This document shows, one piece after another, positions 24,011-32,719 of a stretch of DNA of 64,000 nt (the first letter of the stretch is position 1; every line of letters starts with the position of its first letter). The stretch covers positions 1-64,000 of the forward strand of contig SVPQ01000002.1 in assembly GCA_015065845.1 (NCBI GenBank), in the 5' to 3' direction. The notes beneath the pieces were generated by a model. It worked only from the letters and a program-made list of their open reading frames with translations. It ran no database searches and had not been told where the DNA came from. Made by a program: the position numbers and the translations under genes. The DNA is from Oscillospiraceae bacterium (GTDB lineage Bacteria > Bacillota > Clostridia > Oscillospirales > Acutalibacteraceae).

Positions 24011-26705
24011 AACCTATTTCATTAACTCTTGAGGTGCCAAATTCATTAGCAGGGGAAAGTGGTTTTTCTTGTTTGATTTGAGGTTTATTTGTTATTGGTA
24101 ATTTAATTGTAACTTTAAACAAATCGCCATCAACCTGAATTTCAAAAACACCATTTTGAAGTTCTGTAAAACTTCTGGCAATTGAAAGACCAAGACCACT
24201 GCCTTCAGTTGTTCTTGAGTTGTCACCGCGAACGAATCTTTCGGTAATTTCTTCAGCACTGATATTTAATTTGTCTTTACTGATATTTTTCACAGAAAAT
24301 ACGCCATAATTTCCGTCTTTGTAAACATCAACATAAACTCTTGTGCCTGAAAGCGCATACTTTTTAACATTAGAGAATAAATTGTCAAAGATTCTGAAAG
24401 TATGCTGACTATCAGCTTTTACAAATAAATCGTCATTTTTCTGAGAAATAACAATTTCTAAACCGACATTTTCTAATATATCGTTGTTTTCACCAACTGC
24501 TTGTAACGCTAATTCATTAAGATTAACAGTATCTACAGTCATTTTGATGTTACCGCTCGATGCTTTACTTGCTTCTGTAAGGTCTTCAATAAGTCTTTTT
24601 AACTTAGTTGATTTTTCATCGAGAATATCTAAATATTTATTTTCATCTTCGCCCTCAATATTACAAAGTTTCAAAAGTGAAACATAATTAATAATTGAAG
24701 TAAGGGGAGTCTTTAAATCGTGAGAAACATTAGTAATAAGTTCAGTTTTAAGTCTTTCCCCCTTAAGTGCTTCACTGACTGCTTTTTCAATTGAATCACG
24801 GCATTCGTTAAGATTTCTTGCAAAATCTTTGAGAGGGAATACAAATTTGGTTGAGTCTAAATTAATATCAAGATTACCATTTTTCATATTCTCAACAGCG
24901 ATTGCAAGTGTTTTAACTTGAGATAAAAATTTTAAAGCAAAAATTATTCCTGCGAATGTATTTATTAAGAATAAAATTACCAAGAAAAGACTAAAACCAT
25001 CATATTCCCAAGCGAAACCGTAAGCTATTGCAGCGAAGAAAAGTTCAAGTATTGTCCAGATTGAAACAACAATTAATAATTTTTTCTCTATTTGCTTAAC
25101 AGAGTTTCTTAAACCACGGTTTTTTGTTGCAATTTTCTTTGTTGTTTTAAATATTTTATAACATATAAAACGCTCTTTTAATGTGTCTGCTTTTTTATTT
25201 ACAACTATATAATTAATAAAAGTTGTAGTTGAAAAGGCGAGTATTACAAAGAATGCACCGATAATATTCGGTAATATCCCACTTATTATAAAATAATCAA
25301 ACGCTCTGTCATAATTATAAGAGTTATCAGGGAAATAATCAAACTCGCCAACGAGAGCAATAATGCCTAAGCCAATGCAGAAAATAACTGCACAGTACAA
25401 AGCAAAGTGGATTATAAAAAAGGTTCTCTGACTGATACTTAAAGAAAGTTTATCATTCTTATATTTTGGTTTTGAAAGAATCGCAAGTGCTATAATTCCT
25501 ATAACAGTTAAAACAGAAAAGATAATTGTGTGTGCTTCTAAAGTATCAGCATTTTTATTTAAGCTGTCATTGTAGATTTGTGAGAGAATATAAAATTCAT
25601 CACCTGAAACTTGTGGCAAATTAACCTTAAAATACACCGTGCAACCTTTAAAATTATTGATTAAAGGTTCAACTCTGAATCTTTCTGAAACTAATCCTGA
25701 ATTAACAAGAACCATATTAATAAGATTTTCTTCTAACTCAGCTTTAGCAGTGGTATAACTCAGATTTTTACCATCAAAATAGAAGTAAAACAAAGCATCT
25801 TTTTTATAGTTTTGCTTTAATTTTTCAATATCCTCAATTTTTTCAAAACTTGAAAGATAGTTGCCGTTCTCGTTGTTTATAACTAAGAAGTCAGTATTAT
25901 TGTATTTGCTTCTTAAATGATATATAAATTCCTGTTCTTCCTCGTATTGAGAAACTAATCTTTCGTTATATTTAATTTCTAATTCTTTTTTTATTGTATC
26001 TGCACTTCGGGCGTCAGTTACAATTTCAAAAAGACGAGTTCTTAAATTTGCATAATCATATTCCCATTCAGCACATGTATTATAAGTATTCTGAATTACA
26101 TAATCTGTATCAGGATTTTCCACAACAAATGTTGTTTCTTCGCCAGAAACATCTTCGTAAATGGTGATTTCATCGGTAGTTATGTTTTTTTCTGATGAAA
26201 CTTTATTAGCATTGAAAAAAGGAAATTGACTTAATTCTTCCTGAAACACTTCAAGTGAACCATATTCTTCAGTATAATCGTTGTTTTCTATATAAAAACA
26301 ACCGGTATCACTATCGTAAGAAGTTCCGTCAGGTAAGGGTTTGTTTTTCTTATGTTCCTGAATTTTATTATAATAATAGAGTGCATCTTTCAATTCTTCT
26401 TCGAATTGCGCATTTAAATCCTGGGCATATTTAGTTTTTTTAGAGTAATCATCAAAAGTCATATTCTGTCCGAAATCTTCTAATCTCGAAGCAGCTTCCC
26501 AGGAAAGATAAGATAATTCATTCTGAATATTTTCAATAAAAACAGGGGTATTTCTTATGTTTTCTGTTTCATTGTTGAAATAAAATGTTTTACGCACTAA
26601 ATTTAATGCTGAAGTACCCGAAAGAAATGCAAAAATAAGTGTAAGTATTAAAATAATTGCTTTAATAATCGGGTTAAATTTAGATTTTTTCAATTTTGTA
26701 TCCAA
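24009..26705 (-). CDS. Large membrane sensor histidine kinase
   Basis: An 898-residue kinase. An N-terminal helix (about 12-33) leads to a long, charged extracytoplasmic region (about 35-390), then a group of about six membrane segments (390-600), a HAMP-like linker, HisKA with the phospho-acceptor in NVSHDLKTPL near residue 662, and a HATPase domain ending with GSGLGLSIARS. It overlaps the end of the response regulator gene by 26 nt. The start is given as the TTG at 26705; an in-frame TTG 12 nt later is possible and neither has an ideal SD. The ligand is unknown, but the size of the sensor suggests a macromolecular or envelope cue. Confidence 0.9.
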   Translation of the reverse strand: MDTKLKKSKFNPIIKAIILILTLIFAFLSGTSALNLVRKTFYFNNETENIRNTPVFIENIQNELSYLSWEAASRLEDFGQNMTFDDYSKKTKYAQDLNAQFEEELKDALYYYNKIQEHKKNKPLPDGTSYDSDTGCFYIENNDYTEEYGSLEVFQEELSQFPFFNANKVSSEKNITTDEITIYEDVSGEETTFVVENPDTDYVIQNTYNTCAEWEYDYANLRTRLFEIVTDARSADTIKKELEIKYNERLVSQYEEEQEFIYHLRSKYNNTDFLVINNENGNYLSSFEKIEDIEKLKQNYKKDALFYFYFDGKNLSYTTAKAELEENLINMVLVNSGLVSERFRVEPLINNFKGCTVYFKVNLPQVSGDEFYILSQIYNDSLNKNADTLEAHTIIFSVLTVIGIIALAILSKPKYKNDKLSLSISQRTFFIIHFALYCAVIFCIGLGIIALVGEFDYFPDNSYNYDRAFDYFIISGILPNIIGAFFVILAFSTTTFINYIVVNKKADTLKERFICYKIFKTTKKIATKNRGLRNSVKQIEKKLLIVVSIWTILELFFAAIAYGFAWEYDGFSLFLVILFLINTFAGIIFALKFLSQVKTLAIAVENMKNGNLDINLDSTKFVFPLKDFARNLNECRDSIEKAVSEALKGERLKTELITNVSHDLKTPLTSIINYVSLLKLCNIEGEDENKYLDILDEKSTKLKRLIEDLTEASKASSGNIKMTVDTVNLNELALQAVGENNDILENVGLEIVISQKNDDLFVKADSQHTFRIFDNLFSNVKKYALSGTRVYVDVYKDGNYGVFSVKNISKDKLNISAEEITERFVRGDNSRTTEGSGLGLSIARSFTELQNGVFEIQVDGDLFKVTIKLPITNKPQIKQEKPLSPANEFGTSRVNEIG

Positions 26706-27369
26706 TTCCCCACACCACCTTTAAATATTTTGGTTCTTTAGGATTAATTTCGATTTTTTCTCTTATTCTTCTTATGTGAACTGTAACTGTTTTATCACCG
26801 GCAATAGGGGTGTCGCCCCATACCGCTTCGTAAATCTGGTCAGTTGAGAGAATTCTGCCTAAATTTTTCATTAAATACTCAACTATTCCATATTCGGTTG
26901 CAGTTAATTTAACAATTTCGCCATCAACTGTAATTTCGTGTGCATTGGTGTCCAAAGAAAGACCACCTGAAGTTATTACACCATCTTTTTTCTCTAAACT
27001 GCCGAGTGAACAATATCTTCGTATCTGACTTTTAACTCTTGCACAAAGTTCAAGAGGGTTAAAAGGTTTTGTTACATAGTCATCTGCACCAAAACCAAGT
27101 CCGGTGATTTTGTCAGTATCTTCACTTTTGGCAGAAAGTAAAATAATTGGTATATTTAAAGATTCACGAATTTTTAATGTTGCATTTAAACCATCTAAAA
27201 CTGGCATCATAATATCAAGAATAATACAATGCACTTCATTATTCTCTAAAGCGTTTAATGCTTCTTTGCCGTTTTCTGTTAATAAAACATTATAACCTTC
27301 CATCTTTAAATAAATTTCAATTGATTTTAAAATTGCGACATCATCATCACATACAAGAACAGTTTTCAT
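26680..27369 (-). CDS. OmpR-family response regulator
   Basis: A 229-residue regulator with a receiver domain (acidic pocket D8-D10, phospho-acceptor D52 in LDIMMP, conserved lysine in SAKSEDTDK) and a C-terminal winged helix (about 135-229) ending in YKVVWGIGYKI-type sequence. A good AAGGAGG precedes the ATG. Partner of the overlapping large kinase gene. Divergent from spoIIE across a 240-bp AT-rich gap. Confidence 0.95.
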   Translation of the reverse strand: MKTVLVCDDDVAILKSIEIYLKMEGYNVLLTENGKEALNALENNEVHCIILDIMMPVLDGLNATLKIRESLNIPIILLSAKSEDTDKITGLGFGADDYVTKPFNPLELCARVKSQIRRYCSLGSLEKKDGVITSGGLSLDTNAHEITVDGEIVKLTATEYGIVEYLMKNLGRILSTDQIYEAVWGDTPIAGDKTVTVHIRRIREKIEINPKEPKYLKVVWGIGYKIEKI

Positions 27370-27489
27370 CGAAATTCCTCCTTGACTTTCGTCATCTTAA
27401 ACTATAAACCCCATTAATTACAAAAAAGGTAATAAAATTATTAAGAAAATCTTACAATTTAAATTTTTTATTGAGTTTTCTACAAAATA

Positions 27490-27517
27490 TTGTGTTTTGT
27501 CTAATATTATAACACAA
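27490..27517. promoter_or_regulatory. Inverted repeat in the RR/spoIIE divergent region
   Basis: TTGTGTT (27490-27496) and AACACAA (27511-27517) are perfect 7-bp arms around a 14-nt spacer that contains TTTGTCTAA (27496-27504, one mismatch from a Spo0A-box core) and a -10-like TATTAT. It may be an operator for spoIIE. No convincing -35 box is present, and the region is so AT-rich that chance matches are likely. Confidence 0.35.
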
Positions 27518-27609
27518 AATAATATTTTATTACAACATAATATGACTATTTTCTCAGTTGCTTGTCTTTAAAATTATAGGGTAAATATATATTTTAAGGA
27601 CGGTAAAAA

Positions 27610-29928
27610 ATGAGTGTTACAGAAACAATGAATTATGTAAAAAGCAATAAAAAAATTAAACTTAATAAGCGTGAGATTTCAATTACTTTTTTGAATTTTA
27701 TTTTTGGAATGATTTTTAGTTTTTCGGGATTCAGCACGAGTTTTTCTCCATTTGGTGTTGCCTTTTCTGCTGGTGGTGGTAAAAAATATCTTACAATTTC
27801 CGCTTTAGGAGCTTCACTTGGCTATATTTTAAGTGGTGATTCCATATTCTCATTACGATACATAGCATCAATTTTAGCATTAATTGTAATTTTTGGTGCT
27901 TTAAAACCTTTTAAAGAATTAAGAGATTCTATCGCTACACCGATTATTTCTTCGTTTGTTTGTCTTTTTGTTACAGGTCTTGCAGTTGTATTAGCAGAAA
28001 AAATTACTGTTTTATCATTTTTAATTTGTTTTTCTGAAAGTTTATTAGGTGCATTTGCAACATTTTTATTCACAGAAACAAGAGCAATCTTAACTTTAAA
28101 AGGTAGCATTTATTCTTTAACATCAAAAGAAGCTATATCATTAATAATCTGCTTCTCACTTCTGCTTTTGTCACTAAAAAATATTGAAATATTCAATGTA
28201 TTTCCTGCTCACATAATTGCAACATTTATTATTTTAATATGCGCAAAATATTCGAAGGAGGCGGGGGGCACAATTGTCGGTGTCTGCACAGGTATTACTA
28301 TGAGTCTCGGAACAGGCAATGTTTTCCTTCTTGCTTTTTATTCATTAGGTGGTTTAATTGCAGGTGTAGTGTCAACATTTGGTAAAATTGCATCATTTAT
28401 AGCATTTTCACTGTCAGGTGTTTTAGTTTCAATAATTGCTTATGAAAAATTCGAAAATTATGCAATAATTATTGAAACAATTATTGCGGGAATTATCTTT
28501 TTATTTTTACCACCTAAAGTAAACAAAAGATTAGATGAAATTCTTTCACCAAAAGTAACTTCACCAATTATTGATAATGTGAAAAGCGATATTTTGCGAA
28601 AATTAAAAAATGCCTCTGAAATATCAAACGAAATATGTGATTCTTTAAATGTTGTTTCAGATGCATTATATAAGAATGAAAAAGCTGATATGAAAAAAAT
28701 CTATAAAAAAACAAAAGAGCAGGTTTGTGGGTCTTGTGGATTATATGACGCTTGTTGGAATGAAAGTTTCAATGATACACAAGATTGCTTTAACACTTTA
28801 ATAACATTAAAAAAAGATGGTGTTTATTTAGAAAATAAAACAATTCCACAGCAATTTGCATCAAAATGTATAAGAAGTGAAATGATTTCAGGGTCATTCA
28901 ATAAATTGTTTTCAGAATATGTAATTAAAGAAAAAATGGAAACAAGAATAAACGAAATTCAATCGTTGGCATCAGAACAATTTGTAAATGTTTCTTCACT
29001 TCTCGATTCGTTGTGTGACAGTTTAACAGAAGAAATTCGTTTCGATATGGATTTAGCGGTTAAAGTCAGGGCAACAGCAACTTCTTTGGGATTTGAACCG
29101 ATTGAAAGTTGTTGTGTTATAAATTCTTTAGAGAAATTGACAATAGAATTAAAATTAAAAAATGTTAAACAAAAAGAAAATCTCAGACCACTTTTAAGAC
29201 AACTCGAAATTGTTTCAAATAAAAAACTGGAATATCCTGAAATCATAAATGCAAATAATTTTATTACACTTATATTTAAAGAAAAAGCAGATTTAAAAAT
29301 AATTTCAGCTGGAATTCAATATTGTTCTACAGGTCAGAGATATTCAGGTGATACTTATGCAACATTCACAGATGATAATGGTATTTTTTACTCAGTAATC
29401 TGTGATGGTATGGGTACGGGTACAAAGGCGGCAATTGGTTCTAATTTAGCAATATCTTTATTAGAAAAATTAATTAAAGCAGGTTTTGGAATTGAGTCTG
29501 CTATAAATACTGTAAATACTTGCCTTATTTCAAAATCTGGTGATGAATGTTCTGTAACTCTTGATTTGACTGCAATTGATTTGTTTACAGGTCATATTGA
29601 ATTTTTTAAATGTGGTGCACAAGATACAGTTGTAAGAAAAAATAAAAGAATTCATTATATTAATTCACCATCACTGCCACTTGGCATAATTAAAGATGCT
29701 GAAAGTTCAAATGGTAACGGTACTTTAAATGCAGGTGATGTAATAATTATGTCAACTGACGGAGTAAGAGAAGAAGATTTTAGCATAATAGAAAGAGAAG
29801 TAAAATATTTTAACAATGAGAAAGTCAGAAGCTTTACTGAAAATTTGGGTGAAAGGATACGAGAATTACAACCAACCAAAAATGACGATTTAACAATTGT
29901 TACTCTATTACTTTTAAAAAATGATTAG
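27610..29928 (+). CDS. spoIIE: Stage II sporulation protein E (SpoIIE phosphatase)
   Basis: A 772-residue protein with about ten transmembrane segments in the first 310 residues, a cytoplasmic linker (about 315-570) that includes a CGSCGLYDACW cysteine cluster, and a C-terminal PP2C-type phosphatase domain (about 575-770) with the CDGMGTG and STDGVRE metal-binding blocks. In Bacillus it sits at the asymmetric septum and dephosphorylates SpoIIAA to activate sigma-F. Its presence is the best evidence that this organism has sporulation genes. AAGGACGG precedes the ATG. Confidence 0.95.
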   Translation: MSVTETMNYVKSNKKIKLNKREISITFLNFIFGMIFSFSGFSTSFSPFGVAFSAGGGKKYLTISALGASLGYILSGDSIFSLRYIASILALIVIFGALKPFKELRDSIATPIISSFVCLFVTGLAVVLAEKITVLSFLICFSESLLGAFATFLFTETRAILTLKGSIYSLTSKEAISLIICFSLLLLSLKNIEIFNVFPAHIIATFIILICAKYSKEAGGTIVGVCTGITMSLGTGNVFLLAFYSLGGLIAGVVSTFGKIASFIAFSLSGVLVSIIAYEKFENYAIIIETIIAGIIFLFLPPKVNKRLDEILSPKVTSPIIDNVKSDILRKLKNASEISNEICDSLNVVSDALYKNEKADMKKIYKKTKEQVCGSCGLYDACWNESFNDTQDCFNTLITLKKDGVYLENKTIPQQFASKCIRSEMISGSFNKLFSEYVIKEKMETRINEIQSLASEQFVNVSSLLDSLCDSLTEEIRFDMDLAVKVRATATSLGFEPIESCCVINSLEKLTIELKLKNVKQKENLRPLLRQLEIVSNKKLEYPEIINANNFITLIFKEKADLKIISAGIQYCSTGQRYSGDTYATFTDDNGIFYSVICDGMGTGTKAAIGSNLAISLLEKLIKAGFGIESAINTVNTCLISKSGDECSVTLDLTAIDLFTGHIEFFKCGAQDTVVRKNKRIHYINSPSLPLGIIKDAESSNGNGTLNAGDVIIMSTDGVREEDFSIIEREVKYFNNEKVRSFTENLGERIRELQPTKNDDLTIVTLLLLKND

Positions 29929-29939
29929 GAGTTGTTCTA

Positions 29940-32351
29940 GTGTATAAATTTACAGGGTTTACAGAGAGCGCAAACAATGCTTTGAATTATGCGGTTGAAG
30001 CAGCAGAAAATTTAGGGCACACTTATATCGGAAGTGAACACATTTTATTAGGATTACTTTCTGATACAAAAACAGTTGCCGCATCAATTTTATTATCTAA
30101 AAAAATAAATTTAAAAAAGGTTGAAGAGCAGATTAAAAAAAGTATCGGTGTAGGAATACCAACTTCGCTTTCTCCTGAAGATGTTACCCCAAAATGCAGA
30201 AAGGTAATTGAAAACGCATTAAACAGTGCAACAAAAAAATCCGGAGCAGGTACTGAGCAGTTATTATCTGCACTTTTAAAAGAACCGCAGAGTGCCGGTT
30301 GTAAAATTTTAAGCTCCTTAGGTGTAAGTCCTTACGAAATAACAAGTGATGTTTCTAACGAAATTAATAACAACGATTATAAAAAAACTCAAATTAATTC
30401 AAAAGATAATAAATCACTAGTAGATAAATATGGCAAAAATTTAACTGAAAGTGCTAAAAATGGTGAAATTGACCCTGTAATTGCAAGAGATAATGAAATT
30501 GAAAGGGTAATTGAAATTCTTTCACGAAGAACAAAAAATAACCCGTGTTTAATTGGTGAACCAGGTGTCGGAAAAACTGCAATAGCAGAAGGTCTTGCTT
30601 TAGAAATCGCAAATGGTACAGTTCCCGAGAGCCTAAAAGATAAAAGAGTAATTTCATTAGACTTGACTTGTATGGTTGCGGGTACAAAATACAGAGGCGA
30701 TTTTGAAGAAAGAATTAAAAATATTATTGATGAAGTTATTGAAGATAAAAATATTATTTTATTTATTGATGAACTTCATAATATTGTTGGTGCTGGTTCT
30801 GCAGAGGGAGCAGTTGATGCGGCAAATATATTAAAACCATCATTAGCTCGTGGCGATATTCAGGTAGTTGGTGCTACGACTATTGAAGAATATAGAAAAT
30901 ATATTGAAAAAGATGCTGCATTAGAAAGACGATTTCAACCTGTTACTGTTGATGAACCTACGCTTGAATCAGCAAAAGAAATGATTTATGGTATTAAATC
31001 ATATTACGAAAAACATCACGGTGTAAAAATTACTGATGAAGCAATTTCTGCTGCATTAAATTTAAGTGTAAGGTATATAACAGATAGATTTTTGCCAGAT
31101 AAAGCAATTGATTTAATTGACGAAGCATCTGCAAAAGTTAAATTAAAAAGTTACACATTACCTGATGAATTAAAAAATCTTGAAGAAAAGATTAAAGAAA
31201 AAACATCAGAAAAAAATAATGCAATTTCAAATCAGGATTTTGAAAAAGCCGCACATTTAAGAGATGAAGAAAAGGGTTTAAATACAGAATTCAGAATTAA
31301 AAAGCAAAACTGGTTTGAAAAAATTAAAAATAAAAAACTTTTTGTAACTGAAGATGATATTAAGGCAATTGTTTCAATGTGGTCAAAAATTCCTGTTACA
31401 CAAATCACAGAAGAAGAAAGTGAAAAACTCTTAAATTTAGAAGAACAACTTCATAAAAGAATTGTTGGTCAGGATATGGCAGTAAAGGCAGTTGCAAGGG
31501 CAATAAGACGAGGTAGGGCGGGTCTTAAAGACCCTAAAAGACCGATTGGTTCATTTTTATTTTTAGGTCCAACCGGTGTTGGTAAAACAGAATTAACAAA
31601 AGCACTTTCAGAGTGCCTTTTTGGAAATGATAATGAAATAATTAAAATTGATATGTCAGAATATATGGAAAAACATTCTGTTTCGCGTCTTTTAGGATCG
31701 CCTCCTGGTTATGTTGGATTTGACGAAGGCGGTCAGTTGACCGAGAAGGTAAGAAGAAAACCATACTCAATAGTTTTATTTGATGAAATAGAAAAAGCGG
31801 ATGCGGATATTTTTAATTTACTGTTACAGATACTGGAAGACGGGGTTTTAACCGATTCTAACGGAAGAAAAGTAAGCTTTAAAAATACTGTTGTTATTAT
31901 GACATCTAATATTGGTGCTTCACTCATCTCAAACAATAAAGGTTCTATGGGTTTTTCTAATGAGAATGACGAAAATACGAGAAATGAAAAAAACAGAAAA
32001 TTAGTTATTGAAGAAGTTAAAAAGACATTTAAACCCGAACTTGTCAACAGAATTGATGAATTGATTGTTTTTGATTTATTGACTAAAGATGAGATTAAAG
32101 AAATTACTAATAATCTGTTAGAAAATGTAAAAAAACGATTGAATGAAAAAAATATTGAAATTGAGTTTACAGATAGTGTTGTATCGGAGTTATCTGAAAA
32201 AGGATTTGATAAAATTTACGGTGCCAGACCTTTGCGCCGCTTAATAACTTCTGAAATTGAAGATATGCTTTCAGAAAAAATTCTGTTAGGTGAATTGAAT
32301 AAAAAGGAATATGTTTGTGATTTCAGAAATAAAAAGTATATTTTAAAATGA
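29940..32351 (+). CDS. clpC: ClpC-type AAA+ unfoldase
   Basis: An 803-residue Hsp100 protein. Two Clp_N repeats (about 1-140), first AAA+ module with GEPGVGKT at 206-213 and FIDELHN, a UVR-type coiled segment (NQDFEKAAHLRDEEKGL, about 425-441), and second AAA+ module with GPTGVGKT at about 543-550. The UVR motif between the ATPase rings separates ClpC from ClpB. It feeds unfolded proteins to ClpP. The usual ctsR-mcsA-mcsB neighbours are absent; instead it follows spoIIE by 11 nt. The start is GTG with AGGAG 8 nt upstream. Confidence 0.93.
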   Translation: MYKFTGFTESANNALNYAVEAAENLGHTYIGSEHILLGLLSDTKTVAASILLSKKINLKKVEEQIKKSIGVGIPTSLSPEDVTPKCRKVIENALNSATKKSGAGTEQLLSALLKEPQSAGCKILSSLGVSPYEITSDVSNEINNNDYKKTQINSKDNKSLVDKYGKNLTESAKNGEIDPVIARDNEIERVIEILSRRTKNNPCLIGEPGVGKTAIAEGLALEIANGTVPESLKDKRVISLDLTCMVAGTKYRGDFEERIKNIIDEVIEDKNIILFIDELHNIVGAGSAEGAVDAANILKPSLARGDIQVVGATTIEEYRKYIEKDAALERRFQPVTVDEPTLESAKEMIYGIKSYYEKHHGVKITDEAISAALNLSVRYITDRFLPDKAIDLIDEASAKVKLKSYTLPDELKNLEEKIKEKTSEKNNAISNQDFEKAAHLRDEEKGLNTEFRIKKQNWFEKIKNKKLFVTEDDIKAIVSMWSKIPVTQITEEESEKLLNLEEQLHKRIVGQDMAVKAVARAIRRGRAGLKDPKRPIGSFLFLGPTGVGKTELTKALSECLFGNDNEIIKIDMSEYMEKHSVSRLLGSPPGYVGFDEGGQLTEKVRRKPYSIVLFDEIEKADADIFNLLLQILEDGVLTDSNGRKVSFKNTVVIMTSNIGASLISNNKGSMGFSNENDENTRNEKNRKLVIEEVKKTFKPELVNRIDELIVFDLLTKDEIKEITNNLLENVKKRLNEKNIEIEFTDSVVSELSEKGFDKIYGARPLRRLITSEIEDMLSEKILLGELNKKEYVCDFRNKKYILK

Positions 32352-32368
32352 ATTTTTTGTTAACAGTA

Positions 32369-32411
32369 TTGACAAAACTCCCGATTAGTAATATATTTTT
32401 ACTAAAGGGAG
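32369..32411 (+). promoter_or_regulatory. pspC-like gene promoter centred in a palindrome
   Basis: TTGACA at 32369-32374 and TATATT at 32392-32397 (17 bp). The -10 box is exactly the spacer between TTAGTAA (32385-32391) and TTACTAA (32399-32405), and the dyad continues outward with CTCCC (32378-32382) and GGGAG (32407-32411). Confidence 0.75.
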
Positions 32412-32418
32412 TGTTAAT

Positions 32419-32616
32419 ATGGAAGAAAAGAAACGCTTATGTAAAGTTAAAAAAGGCAAAAAAATCTGTGGTGTTTGTACTGGAATTGCTCAGTATTTTA
32501 ATACCGACCCGACCTATATCAGATTAATCTGGGTGTTTTTGAGTTTTGTATTTGGTTCAGGTGTTTTAGCATATTTAGTTTGTGCCTTTATTTTTCCTGA
32601 CGAAGAAGATATTTGA
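32419..32616 (+). CDS. PspC-domain protein
   Basis: A 65-residue protein consisting of a PspC domain: a basic N-terminus, KICGVCTGIAQYFNTDPT, then one hydrophobic segment (about 37-58) and an acidic end. The family is linked to envelope-stress and phage-shock responses. It has its own palindromic promoter and a terminator, so it is monocistronic. A short spacing between promoter and start suggests a leader of only about 10-15 nt. Confidence 0.88.
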   Translation: MEEKKRLCKVKKGKKICGVCTGIAQYFNTDPTYIRLIWVFLSFVFGSGVLAYLVCAFIFPDEEDI

Positions 32617-32622
32617 TTTTTT

Positions 32623-32660
32623 AACCGACTGGAAACAGTCGGTTTATTTTTTTTATTTTT
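32623..32660 (+). terminator. Intrinsic terminator after the PspC gene
   Basis: AACCGACTG/CAGTCGGTT (32623-32631 with 32636-32644), GAAA tetraloop-like centre, then a long T-rich tract. Confidence 0.95.
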
Positions 32661-32661
32661 C

Positions 32662-32690
32662 TTGCCTTTTTTCAACATTTATTCTATAAT
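32662..32690 (+). promoter_or_regulatory. Promoter of the GH3/acyltransferase operon
   Basis: TTGCCT at 32662-32667 and TATAAT at 32685-32690, 17-bp spacing. Confidence 0.7.
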
Positions 32691-32719
32691 TAATTGTAAA
32701 TTTTTATGGGGTGTATTTT

